In this document: positions 8,658-17,449 of the stretch, piece after piece
How the letters are laid out: the number at the start of each line of letters is the position of its first letter
Position numbering within the stretch: the stretch's first letter is position 1
Assembly: GCA_050733935.1 (NCBI GenBank)
Contig: JBOHUC010000133.1
Coordinates: 1-21,116, forward strand
DNA: 21,116 nucleotides
Direction of reading: 5' to 3'
Origin: JBOHUC01 sp050733935
Lineage (GTDB): Bacteria > Eisenbacteria > RBG-16-71-46 > DASYSL01
Notes under the pieces: generated by a model
What the model saw: only the letters and a program-made list of their open reading frames with translations
The model's database searches: none
What the model was told of the DNA's origin: nothing
Made by a program: the position numbers and the translations under genes

Positions 8658-11600
8658 TCACGGCACCCACACGAAACGACGCACACGCACGCCCTCCGGC
8701 GTCGAGAGCTTGAGCAAATACACGCCGGCCGCACTCCGCGTGCCGTCGTCTCCTTCGCCCTGCCACACCAGAGGATGGCGGCCCGCGGGATGTTCGCCCT
8801 CGACGAGCATTCGGACGCGCCGCCCCGCGACGTCGAAGATCTCGGCCCGCGCGGTTCCGGGGCGCGGCATCGCAAACTCGGCCCGAACGCGCCCGATCCC
8901 GGGATTCGGAGTCACGGCGGAGAGCTCGAACCGTTCCGGCACCGTTTCGACCGCGAGTGCGCTCGCGGTGAACACGTCGAGGGACGCGGGCACGAACAGG
9001 ATGCCCTCGTCCGGATCGTTGCTCGTGAAGAGGATCGAGGCCGCGTACGAACCGTCGGTCAGCTCGGCCGCGCTGAACCGCGCTTCGATCGGCGTTGTCG
9101 CGCCGGGCGCGAGGCCGCCGGCCCCCGGTTCGACTGCGAGCCACGGGCCTGCGTTTGCAACCACACGCACGTCGTCGAAGAACCATCCAGGGAATCCGTT
9201 CGAGGAAGCGTCCTGCGTGTTGAAGAGGAACCGGATGCGGATCACCTGTCCCGCGAACGCGGAGAGATCGACGATCGTGAGGCGCCAGCCGCCCGAGTTG
9301 CCGGTGAGCCCCGAACGCACGGTCTGCCACCCCGCGCTGTCGGTCGACACGTCCACGACGCACAGGTCCCAGAACGCCTCGGTGACGAACGACTCGAAGA
9401 ACTCGAGCCGCACGGAGTCCGGATGCGCTCGCAGGTCGATCGGGGGCGTGATGGCGGCGTTCAGGACGATGGCCCCGTTGTCGTAGTTCCCGGAGTCCTC
9501 GATCCCGCACCACCAGCTGTTCGACGGGCTGTTGTACGCGCGGCCGGTCTGATGCCAGAGGTCCTGCGATCCGCCGTACGTCTCGGTCGTCCAGCCGTTC
9601 GTCCCGTTCTCCATGTCGTCCGAGAAGAGAACGACTCCGTTCTGGACGGCCCGATTCCGGGCCGCGAGCAGATCCGTGAGTCCCGAGCCGCCGCGTGGCG
9701 CGTGCGCCGGATCCGGGGCGGACGTCGTGCGCGCCGCGCTTCGGGAGGCCCCTTCGATCGCCGGCGCCGCGCCTCCCGCCCTAAGGGGCGCGAAGCTCAC
9801 GCTCGAGGTCCAGAAGAGGTGACCGATGCCCGCGTTCGAAAGCGTGAGCACGCGCGTTTCGCTCGATCCGGTCGTGAGCGTGACCTGGAGCGACTCGGGA
9901 TCGACTCCGATGTCGGGCGGCGGGAGCCCGTCTCCGGCAAGCGGGACCACGAGGTCCGGTTCGTCGGGATCGTTCGAGTGGAACGTGAGCGAGCCCGCAA
10001 TCGGTCCCGGTGCGGTCGGCGCGAAGTGGACCAGAAGCGCTTGTCCTTCGCCCGGCGCAAGATCGAACGGCGCGGGGTCGGCCGAGAAGGCAGCCGGAGA
10101 GGTGTCGAGTCCCGTCACGTGGAGCAGGCCGGTTCCTGCGTTCCGCACGAACAGGCTCTCACTTCTCGAGAGTCCCACGAAGACCGAACCGAAGTTGAGG
10201 GCCGGAGGGTTCACTTCGATGTCAGTCGCGCCGGTGACATGGAGGCGGGCGGGGACGCCGATCTCGGGCTCGTCCGGGTCGTCGCTCAGGACCACGATGC
10301 GGGCACCGTAGTCTCCGCCGAAAAGCCCGTTCGCGTCGAAGGTGACCGTGACGTCGGCCGATGCCCCGGGGGGCAGTTTCGCGAACTCCGGATTGACCGA
10401 GATCCACTCGACCCCGCTGCCGTTGGCATACGGAGGAATCCGCGTGTGGAGGGTCCGAAACGGGTTTCCGACAAAGGGCCAGTAGAACTCGAGGGGCTGG
10501 CACGGCACGAGCACGCGTCCGGCTCCGTGGCGATATTCGACGAGCGTCGGCCGGAATTGATCGTCCGTGAGGATCGTCGTTGCCGAGGCCGGAAGGTTCG
10601 AGAGATGACATTGGCTCGCGCTGTTTCCGTGCAGCACGAGCGGAAGGCCGGCCACGAGCGGATGCGCGGGAAGCGCGACATAGTTCGTCACAGCATAGTT
10701 GTGATGCACCGTGACGCCACCCGGGAGCGGGACGAGACTCGCGTTCCCGTTGTTCCAGCCCCAGCCGGCCGCATGGAATTCGAGGATGCCGCCGGCTGCG
10801 ACGAACGATGCGAGCCGGCCTGCCTGAGCCGCGAGGTTCGAGTAGCTCGGAGTCGACTGATCGCCCGCCACGATGATCGTTCGATAGGCCGAGTAGTCGA
10901 CGAGGTGGAGCGTGAACGTTCCGGAGACGTCGTACAGAATGCCTGCGTCGGTGAGAATCTCTTCGTTCGCCACCTGGCCCCACGGGGAGTAATCCTGGAT
11001 CAGAAGGACGCTCGAACCGATCGTGGTTCGGGGCGTGACGGATTGCGCGGCATACCCGGGGGGCGGCGGACTCTGGCTCGATTGCGTCACATCGGTTCGG
11101 ATCGGACGGGATCCCGCAGCCGCGAGCCGAACGTCACCGGATCGGATCGTCTCCGACGGCGTCGCCGGCCTTCGCCCGGGCAGGGGTTCGATCTCGAGCA
11201 AGACCACGAGGTCGCTCGCTCCCGTGTTCGAGATCGTGAGGGTTCGCGTGGTCGACTGTCCGGTAAGGAGGGAAACCGAGAGCGACTCCGGCGACACCGC
11301 GATGTCCGGCGGCAGAAGACCCTCGCCGTGGAGGGCGATCACGGCCACGCCTTCGTCCGGGTCGTCGCTCGTCACGGTCAGGGTGCCGTTCACGATTCCG
11401 GCCGCTCCCGGAGCGAACGTAACGAGGAGCTTCCGCTCGACGCCGGGTGGGAGGCTGAAGTCGGACGGATCGACGGTGAACGCACCGGGCGCCGCGGACA
11501 CGCCCGAGACGTGGAGCACGTCGGTCCCGTCGTTTCGGACGACGACCGAATCCCTCACCGAGTTTCCGACGAAGACCTGCCCGAACACGAGCGACGGGGG

Positions 11601-14600
11601 AAGCACGGTGATGTCCGGAATGCCGATCACGCGCAGGCGCGCGGTCACCGTCTTCCGCGGCTCGTCGGGGTCGTTGCTTTCGAACGCGAGGACGGCCGAG
11701 TAGTCGCCGCCCAGCAGTCCCGCGCTTCGGACCGTGGCCATGGCCTGCGTGACGCCGCCGGCCGGCGTGCCGCCCGTGACCGGAGCCACGGTGAGCCAGC
11801 CGGTTTCGACAGCGAGCGTCCGGAGGAAGCGATCCATGAGGGTCGCGACCGTCTCGTTCGGGACGTACGACCCGTCGGTGGTCGCGAACAGGAGGTAGTA
11901 CACGCGCGGTCCGCTGAATCCGAAGATCGCGTGCCGGTCCTGGTTCGTGTCGGTCGAGAATGAGTGCCCCGAGAACGGCGAGTCCGACACGATGACGAGA
12001 TGGTTGACCGACGGGACCCCAGCGCCCCAGACGCGCTTCACGAATCCGCGGTAAACGCGCCCGCCAAGAGCCTGCTCGAGCACCGCGCCGTCCACCGCGC
12101 CGAAGCCGTCGGCGCCGAGGCCGCCCTGGATGTGAAACTCGGTGCGTCCGTCGAGATCGCCTGCGAACAGGAAGAGGCCGGGATACTTGCGCGTGAAGTA
12201 ACGGCCCAACGGGCCGACCTGCGAGTGATTCTGGATGACGCCGTCGGAGTAGGGGATCACGAACGACGGATTCGTGCCCAGGATATTGCCGCCGTCGTAC
12301 ATGTCGAGCCCGCCGTCCGAAATCGCGAGTCCCTTCACCCCGCCGTCGAAATCGAAGCGGTTCGGAATGATCGCCGTGATGGCCTCGTGGCCGGCATCGA
12401 GGAAGCTGAGCACGGCTTCGAGCCCCGGCTCCGCGGATCCGTTCGGCGCGGGGTCGGGAGCGATTCCTGAAGGAGCGCTTTCGAGCCGGTGCTCCCTTCG
12501 TGACTCCTCCGGAGCGACCGCCGTCGCGATGATGGGGGCCCCACCCGGAGCAGCCGCCGCGCCCGGAGGCTCGACCTCCGCCCGCCAGACGAGCGGCCCT
12601 CCGCCCGTGTTCGAAATCTGAACCGCAGCCTCGGCGACTTCGTTCGGCCCGAGCTCGAAGGCGAGCTCCTCCGGAAGGACCGCGATGTCCGGCGGCCGGG
12701 CTCCCATGCCGGTCATGTTCACGACCACGCTCGGGGTCTCCGGATCGTTGCTTTCGATCGTGAGTGTCGCGGCGAGCGGACCGCCCGTGGCGGGACAGAA
12801 CGAAATCGGAATGATCGCGCTCGTGCCGGGCTCGAGTGTGGCAATCGTGATCCCGGGCACGAAGGCGGCGTGACTCGAAGTGATGCTACTCACATACAGG
12901 ATGTCCGTGCCGGGATTCCGGATCTCGATCGAATCCGAGTGGCACGTGCCTACGAAATGGACGCCGAGTGCGAAAGGACTGGTCGACCCGCGATACGTGA
13001 GGCGCACGCGGTGCTCCTCGGTGCCGCAGAAGGGCTCGACGTTCACCGAATTCTGGACGAGGGCATGGACGACCCCGTCGGACGCATAGGCTCCAAGTGT
13101 GGAGGCGGAGAGGACGAGGTCCTCGCTGTCGGGCATGCAGGCGAAGAACACCGAGCCGGCGCTTCCGATCAGATCGCCCTCTACGTAGAGCGTGGCCGTT
13201 TCGGTCGGTTCTCCGTAGTCGCCGTTCACATAGAGCTGGATCGATCCACCTCCGCCCGGCGGGACGGGGAGGAACAGGTCGTGCAGAGTCGTCGCCCCGG
13301 TGCCCGAGTAGTGTTCGAGCGACTCGATCGTGTGGCGCCCTCCGAGGACCGCGATGTCCGGAACGCCCGTGACCGACATGCGGGCGGGCACGATTGTCAT
13401 CTCCTCGTCCGGGTCATTGCTCGAGACGAGGAGGTTCGCGCGGTATTCGCCGCCGAGCCGGCCTTCGGCATCGAACGTGAACGCGATCTGAGCGCTCCCG
13501 CCCGGTGGAATCGTGCCGTCGAGCGGATCCCCGGAGAGCCACGGGACCCCGCTTCCCAAATAGACGTACGGAATGAGCCGCGCGTGCAGGGTCGAAATCG
13601 GATGCCCAGGGGCGGACGCGTAGAACTCGAGCGTCTGGCAGGCCGCGATCACCTTGCCCCGGCCGTAGCGGTATTCGACGAGGGCCGGGCGGTTCACCTC
13701 GTCGGTCAGGATGACGTTCGCATTCGGCGGGACGTTGCTCAAATAGGAATGGCTCGCGCTCGAGCCGAAGATCGGCGACTCGAGCCCGACGACGAGCGCG
13801 TGGTTCGGAAGCTGGATGTAATTGAGCGTCGAGTAGTAGAGCGAGATCTCGACCCCGCCGGGAAGCGTTACGAGTCCCGCGTTCCCGCTGTTGAATCCCC
13901 ACGCCGCGGCGTGGAACTCGAGTCGTCCGCCGTTCGACACGAAGGCCGCAAGCAGGCCTTCGAAGGCCGCCAGGTTCGCGTAGCTCTGCGTCGTCTGGTC
14001 CGAAGACACGATGATGACCTTGTACGCGCTGAGATCGAGTGATCCGAGCTGGAGCGTTCCGCTCACGTCGTAGGGGATGTTGTTCGCCTGGAGAGCGAGC
14101 TCGTTCGAGGGCCGGCCCCAGGGCAGCACGTCCTGAACGAGAAGCACACGGGCTCCGTCGACCGCGCGCGGCGTCGAGGCGGCCACCACGTAGTCCGCCG
14201 GCGGGCGATCCGTCCGCGCGGGCGTTTCCCCTTCGGCGGGACCCTGACCCGGGTCCGCCGGAACCGGAGCCGGGAGGATCGCAAGCGGCCTCATGAGGAC
14301 GCTGCCGTCCGTCGTCTCCTCGAGCTCGATCGAGAACTCAAGGTCGCTCACGCCGGTGTTCGAGAGCGTGAGCAGGCGGACTTCCTGCTCGCCGCTCAGG
14401 AGTGCCACCGAAAGCGACTCGGGAGTGACCGTGATCTCAGGCGGCAGGAGCGCACGACCCTGGAGCGAGACGGCGACCGCGGCTTCGTCCGGGTCGTTAC
14501 TCGAGGCCGTGAGGGATCCGGTGAATTCGTCGGCAACATTGGGAACGAACCGCACCGGAAGCGCCCGGCGCTCGCCCGGAACGAGGGTGAAGCCGGCAGT

Positions 14601-17435
14601 CTCCGTCTGGAAAACGCCCGGCGTAGCACTCACGCCGCTGATCGTGAGGAGATCGGTCCCGGCGTTGCGCACCTCGACCGAGTCCGTGCGCGTTGCGCCC
14701 ACGAAATGCGTGCCGAAGTCGATCGCAAGCGGCGTGACTTCGACGTCCGGTGCACCCGTGACCGAAAGGTGCACGGGCACCCCGAGCGAGCTCTCGTCCG
14801 GGTCGTTGCTCGTGACGATGAGCCGTGCGTCATAGCCCCCGCCGTTCAAGCCGGCGGCGTCGAACGTCACGTGGACGTCGAGTCCGCTCGCTGCGGGCAC
14901 GGTGCCGGCGACCGGCTCGACCGTGAACCAGGTCACGTTCACGTCGGTGACGAGTGTCTGGTAGTAGGCGACCGGAGTCCCGTACGCGAAGTCGGGGACG
15001 ACCTGCGTGGGAGACGGCGGGTCGGCGAAGCTCGGACCCCAGGTCGCGCCGGCGCCGGCAATGAGCGAGCCGAAGGACGCCGGGATCGGATAGACCGGAA
15101 GAAAGTCCGAGCCGTAGTACTCGGACGACTGATCGAACGACGCGAGGATCAAGTAGTAGCGTCCCGGCGTGAGCGACAGGTCGACCGGGCCCGAGCTGTA
15201 CCAGCCTTCGTCCGATCCCGTGCTGGGAATTCGGGATGCGCTGACGAGCGAGAAGAGTCCGACTGGCGCCACGCCTTCGTAGACCACGAACCAGACTTCC
15301 GTGCCGGGCAACGGGCGCATGAAGAAGCGATGCTCCCGGAGCATGCGCTCGTTCGTGCAGTGGAAGATGTTTCCGCGCATGCGGAATCCGCCGAGGAAGA
15401 AGAAGAACGGATCGCCGAAAACTTCCTCCGTGGGCGAGAGGACGACGCGGCCGGGCCCCGACTCGACGGCGAACTTTCCGCTCACGACGCCCTTCCCGCT
15501 CCCGCCCGCCTTGCCGTGCAGGTCATCGCCCGTGTCCTTCGATTCAACTTCGATCTGCGACTGAAACGGTCGCGTTCTCGTCGCGAGCTCGGCGAGCGGC
15601 ACCGGAGTCCCGTGCCCGAGGATCGCTTGCGGTCCGGACGCGCCCCGCGGGACGACATCGATCGCAAGCGCGCTGTCGGGCGAAGCGATGTCGATCGCGA
15701 ACGAAAGCTCGCTCTCTCCCGTGTTGCCGACGGTGAGCGTGCGCACGGCCGTCTGGCCCGTGAGGAGATCCGCCTCGAGCGAAGCGGGGGCGATCGTGAT
15801 GTCCGGCGGCGCGAGCGTGGTTCCCGTCGCCTGATTCGAGAGCGCGGACGGATTTCCGAACTCGTCGTGCGCCCGTGCCGCTAGGTAGTACGTGGTCGAG
15901 AACGCGAGGCCGGTGACCGTGAGCTCCTGGAGCGAGCCTGCGGGGAGGGGCGCAGGCAGGGAAGCGGTCGGGACGGGCGTGGCCGAGAGGAAATTCGCGT
16001 CCGTGATGGGAGACGTCGAATAGCGGATGTCGTAGCGCGTCACGGTGCCGACGTTCGCGTCGTCGCCGGGTGCCGTGAAGCGGAGCGCGAGACTCTGCCC
16101 GCCCGCTTCGGCGACGGCGAGGTCGGTGATGCCGTCCGGGGCGGTCGAATCGGGCTCGGCGATCGGCATGAACGCGTTGAGCCGGCCGCCTGTCCCGACC
16201 AGCCCGGCGAGCGCGGGGACCGGGTCGACCGTGGCCATGAGGAGCCCCTTCACATCGAGCGCGGCCATTCCGGGGAAGCGTCCGAGGACGAGCGCGGCCG
16301 CACCCGTCACGTGCGGCGTCGCCATGGACGTCCCGCTTGCCGAGAAGTAGCCCCCGCCGGGAACCGTGCTCAGGATGTCCGAGCCGGGCGCGGCGAGATC
16401 GACCGTGGTCAGGCCCCAGTTCGAGAAGCCCGCGAGCAGGTCGTTGTGATCGGTCGCAGCGACGGTGAGGATGTTCTCGAGGTCGAACGACGCCGGATAC
16501 GTGGGGAAGAGGTCGATGTTCTGGCCAGCGTTTCCGGCCGCGGCGATGAACAGCCCGCCCGCCGATCCGAAGGCCGCGATCGCGTCGTGCAGGCCGGTCG
16601 ACGGGGTGCCGCCGCCCCAGCTCGCGTTCACGACCCTGAGCCCGATTGTGGCCGCATAGTTCACGGCCGCGATGGCGTTCGCACTCGACCCGGTACCAAA
16701 TGCGTTCAGGGACTTGATTCCGACGATCCGCGCGTTCCAGTTCACGCCCACGACGCCGACGCCGTTGTTGCCGACCGCGCCGATCGTTCCGGAGACGTGC
16801 GTGCCGTGGCCGTTGTCGTCGAACGGATCGTTGTCGCCGTTCACGAAGTCCCAGCCGCGGACGTCGTCCACGAAGCCGTTTTCATCGTCGTCCACGAAGT
16901 TGTTCGGGATCTCGTTCGGGTTCGTCCACACGTTGGCCGCGAGATCGGGATGCGTGTAATCGACGCCCGTGTCGATGACTCCGATGGGAGCGGAAGTGGA
17001 CCCGGTGAAGACGTCCCACGCATCGAGCGCGCTGATGTCGGCACCCGGCCGCCCGCCCGACTGCCCCGTGTTGTTCATGCCCCACAGAAAGCCGAACGAA
17101 GGGTCGTTCGGCGTGACGAACGCGTGGTAGATCGCGTTCGGCTCGATCATGTCGACGCTCGGGTCGTTGCGATAGCGGAGGAGCGCTTCTTCGACCGTGA
17201 TCTTCGAGATCTTGAGGTGGTCGATGCGGAGTTTCGCGAAGCGTTGGATTCGGTCCGCGCCGAGCGAGCTCTCGATCGCGTTGATGCTCGACGACGTGGC
17301 CGTCGGGCGATAGCGGATCAGGACTTCTCCCGGCACGTAGTCGCTCTGCGCGAAGACGGGGCGCGCGAACGACAGGGTCACGAGGGAGGACGCGACGAGC
17401 CACGCGAACAGCCCGAACCGGACGAGTCTGCGCAT
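8658..17435 (-). CDS. Giant secreted S8 subtilisin-like protease with five-unit super-repeat and FlgD-Ig-like C-terminus
   Basis: Secreted serine endopeptidase of 2925 aa. The ATG at 17435 has GAGGAG six bases upstream and opens a signal peptide (MRRLVRFGLFAWLVASSLVT..., cut near 30). An in-frame extension to 17585 lies inside the preceding gene and is rejected. Residues 31-105 resemble an I9-type propeptide. The catalytic domain (about 110-425) has Asp155 (VIDTGVD), His210 (NGHGTHVSG), oxyanion Asn302 (AAAGN) and Ser370 (GTSMATPHV), plus an acidic DDDENG loop at 182-187 that may bind calcium. A fibronectin-III-like domain covers 434-542. Residues 544-2820 are a five-unit super-repeat containing choice-of-anchor-D modules and inserted domains. 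The last 92 residues (from about 2834; TPNPGIG, FDVAGRRVR, AAGVYLLKL) match the FlgD-Ig/T9SS-type-A-like C-terminal domains of FCB-group exoproteins. The triad is intact, so it should be active. The target is unknown. Confidence 0.95.
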   Translation of the reverse strand: MRRLVRFGLFAWLVASSLVTLSFARPVFAQSDYVPGEVLIRYRPTATSSSINAIESSLGADRIQRFAKLRIDHLKISKITVEEALLRYRNDPSVDMIEPNAIYHAFVTPNDPSFGFLWGMNNTGQSGGRPGADISALDAWDVFTGSTSAPIGVIDTGVDYTHPDLAANVWTNPNEIPNNFVDDDENGFVDDVRGWDFVNGDNDPFDDNGHGTHVSGTIGAVGNNGVGVVGVNWNARIVGIKSLNAFGTGSSANAIAAVNYAATIGLRVVNASWGGGTPSTGLHDAIAAFGSAGGLFIAAAGNAGQNIDLFPTYPASFDLENILTVAATDHNDLLAGFSNWGLTTVDLAAPGSDILSTVPGGGYFSASGTSMATPHVTGAAALVLGRFPGMAALDVKGLLMATVDPVPALAGLVGTGGRLNAFMPIAEPDSTAPDGITDLAVAEAGGQSLALRFTAPGDDANVGTVTRYDIRYSTSPITDANFLSATPVPTASLPAPLPAGSLQELTVTGLAFSTTYYLAARAHDEFGNPSALSNQATGTTLAPPDITIAPASLEADLLTGQTAVRTLTVGNTGESELSFAIDIASPDSALAIDVVPRGASGPQAILGHGTPVPLAELATRTRPFQSQIEVESKDTGDDLHGKAGGSGKGVVSGKFAVESGPGRVVLSPTEEVFGDPFFFFLGGFRMRGNIFHCTNERMLREHRFFMRPLPGTEVWFVVYEGVAPVGLFSLVSASRIPSTGSDEGWYSSGPVDLSLTPGRYYLILASFDQSSEYYGSDFLPVYPIPASFGSLIAGAGATWGPSFADPPSPTQVVPDFAYGTPVAYYQTLVTDVNVTWFTVEPVAGTVPAASGLDVHVTFDAAGLNGGGYDARLIVTSNDPDESSLGVPVHLSVTGAPDVEVTPLAIDFGTHFVGATRTDSVEVRNAGTDLLTISGVSATPGVFQTETAGFTLVPGERRALPVRFVPNVADEFTGSLTASSNDPDEAAVAVSLQGRALLPPEITVTPESLSVALLSGEQEVRLLTLSNTGVSDLEFSIELEETTDGSVLMRPLAILPAPVPADPGQGPAEGETPARTDRPPADYVVAASTPRAVDGARVLLVQDVLPWGRPSNELALQANNIPYDVSGTLQLGSLDLSAYKVIIVSSDQTTQSYANLAAFEGLLAAFVSNGGRLEFHAAAWGFNSGNAGLVTLPGGVEISLYYSTLNYIQLPNHALVVGLESPIFGSSASHSYLSNVPPNANVILTDEVNRPALVEYRYGRGKVIAACQTLEFYASAPGHPISTLHARLIPYVYLGSGVPWLSGDPLDGTIPPGGSAQIAFTFDAEGRLGGEYRANLLVSSNDPDEEMTIVPARMSVTGVPDIAVLGGRHTIESLEHYSGTGATTLHDLFLPVPPGGGGSIQLYVNGDYGEPTETATLYVEGDLIGSAGSVFFACMPDSEDLVLSASTLGAYASDGVVHALVQNSVNVEPFCGTEEHRVRLTYRGSTSPFALGVHFVGTCHSDSIEIRNPGTDILYVSSITSSHAAFVPGITIATLEPGTSAIIPISFCPATGGPLAATLTIESNDPETPSVVVNMTGMGARPPDIAVLPEELAFELGPNEVAEAAVQISNTGGGPLVWRAEVEPPGAAAAPGGAPIIATAVAPEESRREHRLESAPSGIAPDPAPNGSAEPGLEAVLSFLDAGHEAITAIIPNRFDFDGGVKGLAISDGGLDMYDGGNILGTNPSFVIPYSDGVIQNHSQVGPLGRYFTRKYPGLFLFAGDLDGRTEFHIQGGLGADGFGAVDGAVLEQALGGRVYRGFVKRVWGAGVPSVNHLVIVSDSPFSGHSFSTDTNQDRHAIFGFSGPRVYYLLFATTDGSYVPNETVATLMDRFLRTLAVETGWLTVAPVTGGTPAGGVTQAMATVRSAGLLGGDYSAVLAFESNDPDEPRKTVTARLRVIGIPDITVLPPSLVFGQVFVGNSVRDSVVVRNDGTDVLHVSGVSAAPGAFTVDPSDFSLPPGVERKLLVTFAPGAAGIVNGTLTVTSDDPDEGVAVIALHGEGLLPPDIAVSPESLSVSLLTGQSTTRTLTISNTGASDLVVLLEIEPLPGRRPATPSETIRSGDVRLAAAGSRPIRTDVTQSSQSPPPPGYAAQSVTPRTTIGSSVLLIQDYSPWGQVANEEILTDAGILYDVSGTFTLHLVDYSAYRTIIVAGDQSTPSYSNLAAQAGRLASFVAAGGILEFHAAGWGWNNGNASLVPLPGGVTVHHNYAVTNYVALPAHPLVAGLPLVLHGNSASQCHLSNLPASATTILTDDQFRPTLVEYRHGAGRVLVPCQPLEFYWPFVGNPFRTLHTRIPPYANGSGVEWISVNPEFAKLPPGASADVTVTFDANGLFGGDYGARIVVLSDDPDEPEIGVPARLHVTGATDIEVNPPALNFGSVFVGLSRSESLFVRNAGTGLLHVTGLDTSPAAFSADPAPFDLAPGEGQALLVHFAPTAPGPIAGSLTFHSNDPDEPDLVVPLAGDGLPPPDIGVDPESLQVTLTTGSSETRVLTLSNAGIGHLFWTSSVSFAPLRAGGAAPAIEGASRSAARTTSAPDPAHAPRGGSGLTDLLAARNRAVQNGVVLFSDDMENGTNGWTTETYGGSQDLWHQTGRAYNSPSNSWWCGIEDSGNYDNGAIVLNAAITPPIDLRAHPDSVRLEFFESFVTEAFWDLCVVDVSTDSAGWQTVRSGLTGNSGGWRLTIVDLSAFAGQVIRIRFLFNTQDASSNGFPGWFFDDVRVVANAGPWLAVEPGAGGLAPGATTPIEARFSAAELTDGSYAASILFTSNDPDEGILFVPASLDVFTASALAVETVPERFELSAVTPNPGIGRVRAEFAMPRPGTARAEIFDVAGRRVRMLVEGEHPAGRHPLVWQGEGDDGTRSAAGVYLLKLSTPEGVRVRRFVWVP
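10224..11054 (-). repeat. Internal paralogue B: GATase-like insert of super-repeat unit 4
   Basis: Residues about 2128-2404 of the giant protease align end to end with residues 1082-1359. Shared blocks include VLLIQD--PWG, YDVSGT, IIV--DQ-T-SY-NLAA, GG-LEFHAA-WG-N-GNA-LV-LPGGV, LTD---RP-LVEYR-G-G-V--CQ-LEFY. By eye about half the positions are identical. The alternating strands and the GGILEFH turn suggest a class-I glutamine-amidotransferase-like alpha/beta fold. No Cys nucleophile sits at the expected elbow, so a binding role is more likely than catalysis. Confidence 0.8.
13359..14192 (-). repeat. Internal paralogue A: GATase-like insert of super-repeat unit 2
   Basis: Residues about 1082-1359 of the giant protease, the partner of the unit-4 insert. 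It has the same order of blocks (VLLVQDVLPWG, YDVSGT, LSAYKVIIVSSDQTTQSY, GGRLEFHAAAWGFN, VEYRYGRGKVI). The copies have diverged at DNA level, so the duplication is old rather than a recent tandem event or an assembly artefact. Units 1, 3 and 5 carry unrelated inserts at the same place. Confidence 0.8.
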
Positions 17436-17449
17436 GATCGTCTCCTCGC

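Larger units (their letters stand above)
8976..15806 (-). repeat. Protein-level super-repeat, five units, in the giant protease
   Basis: Unit starts (PDI-V-PESL-type strand, ending LLTGQ or similar) fall at residues 544, 999, 1582, 2043 and 2507. Each unit has an opening beta-module of about 45 aa, a variable insert, and a closing module with GG-Y-A and SNDPDE. Units 1-4 then add a choice-of-anchor-D module (FVG...DS-VRN-GTD). Anchor-D starts are at residues 896, 1359, 1940 and 2404. Three copies are exactly 103 aa long, and the second carries about 120 extra residues. Unit 5 lacks the anchor-D module and runs into the C-terminal domain. The SNDPDE-type motif recurs nine times and appears in DNA as a repeated GTCCGGGTCGTT-like string. 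Confidence 0.85.

Noticed and set aside
5936..8713. 925-aa plus-strand frame across the symporter and DUF2911 gene
   Set aside because: Runs through the strong 7600-7626 hairpin and two well-supported genes; composition is not protein-like.
8775..11963. 1062-aa plus-strand frame opposite the giant protease (also 12870-14042, 14706-15884, 16311-17459)
   Set aside because: Shadow frames of repeated protease-coding DNA; no recognisable domains, and the repeated DP/RR patterns mirror the SNDPDE codons.
8976..14810. Recurring GTCCGGGTCGTT-like strings suggesting a CRISPR or DNA repeat array
   Set aside because: Irregular spacing of hundreds of bases and full explanation by the in-frame SNDPDE protein motif.
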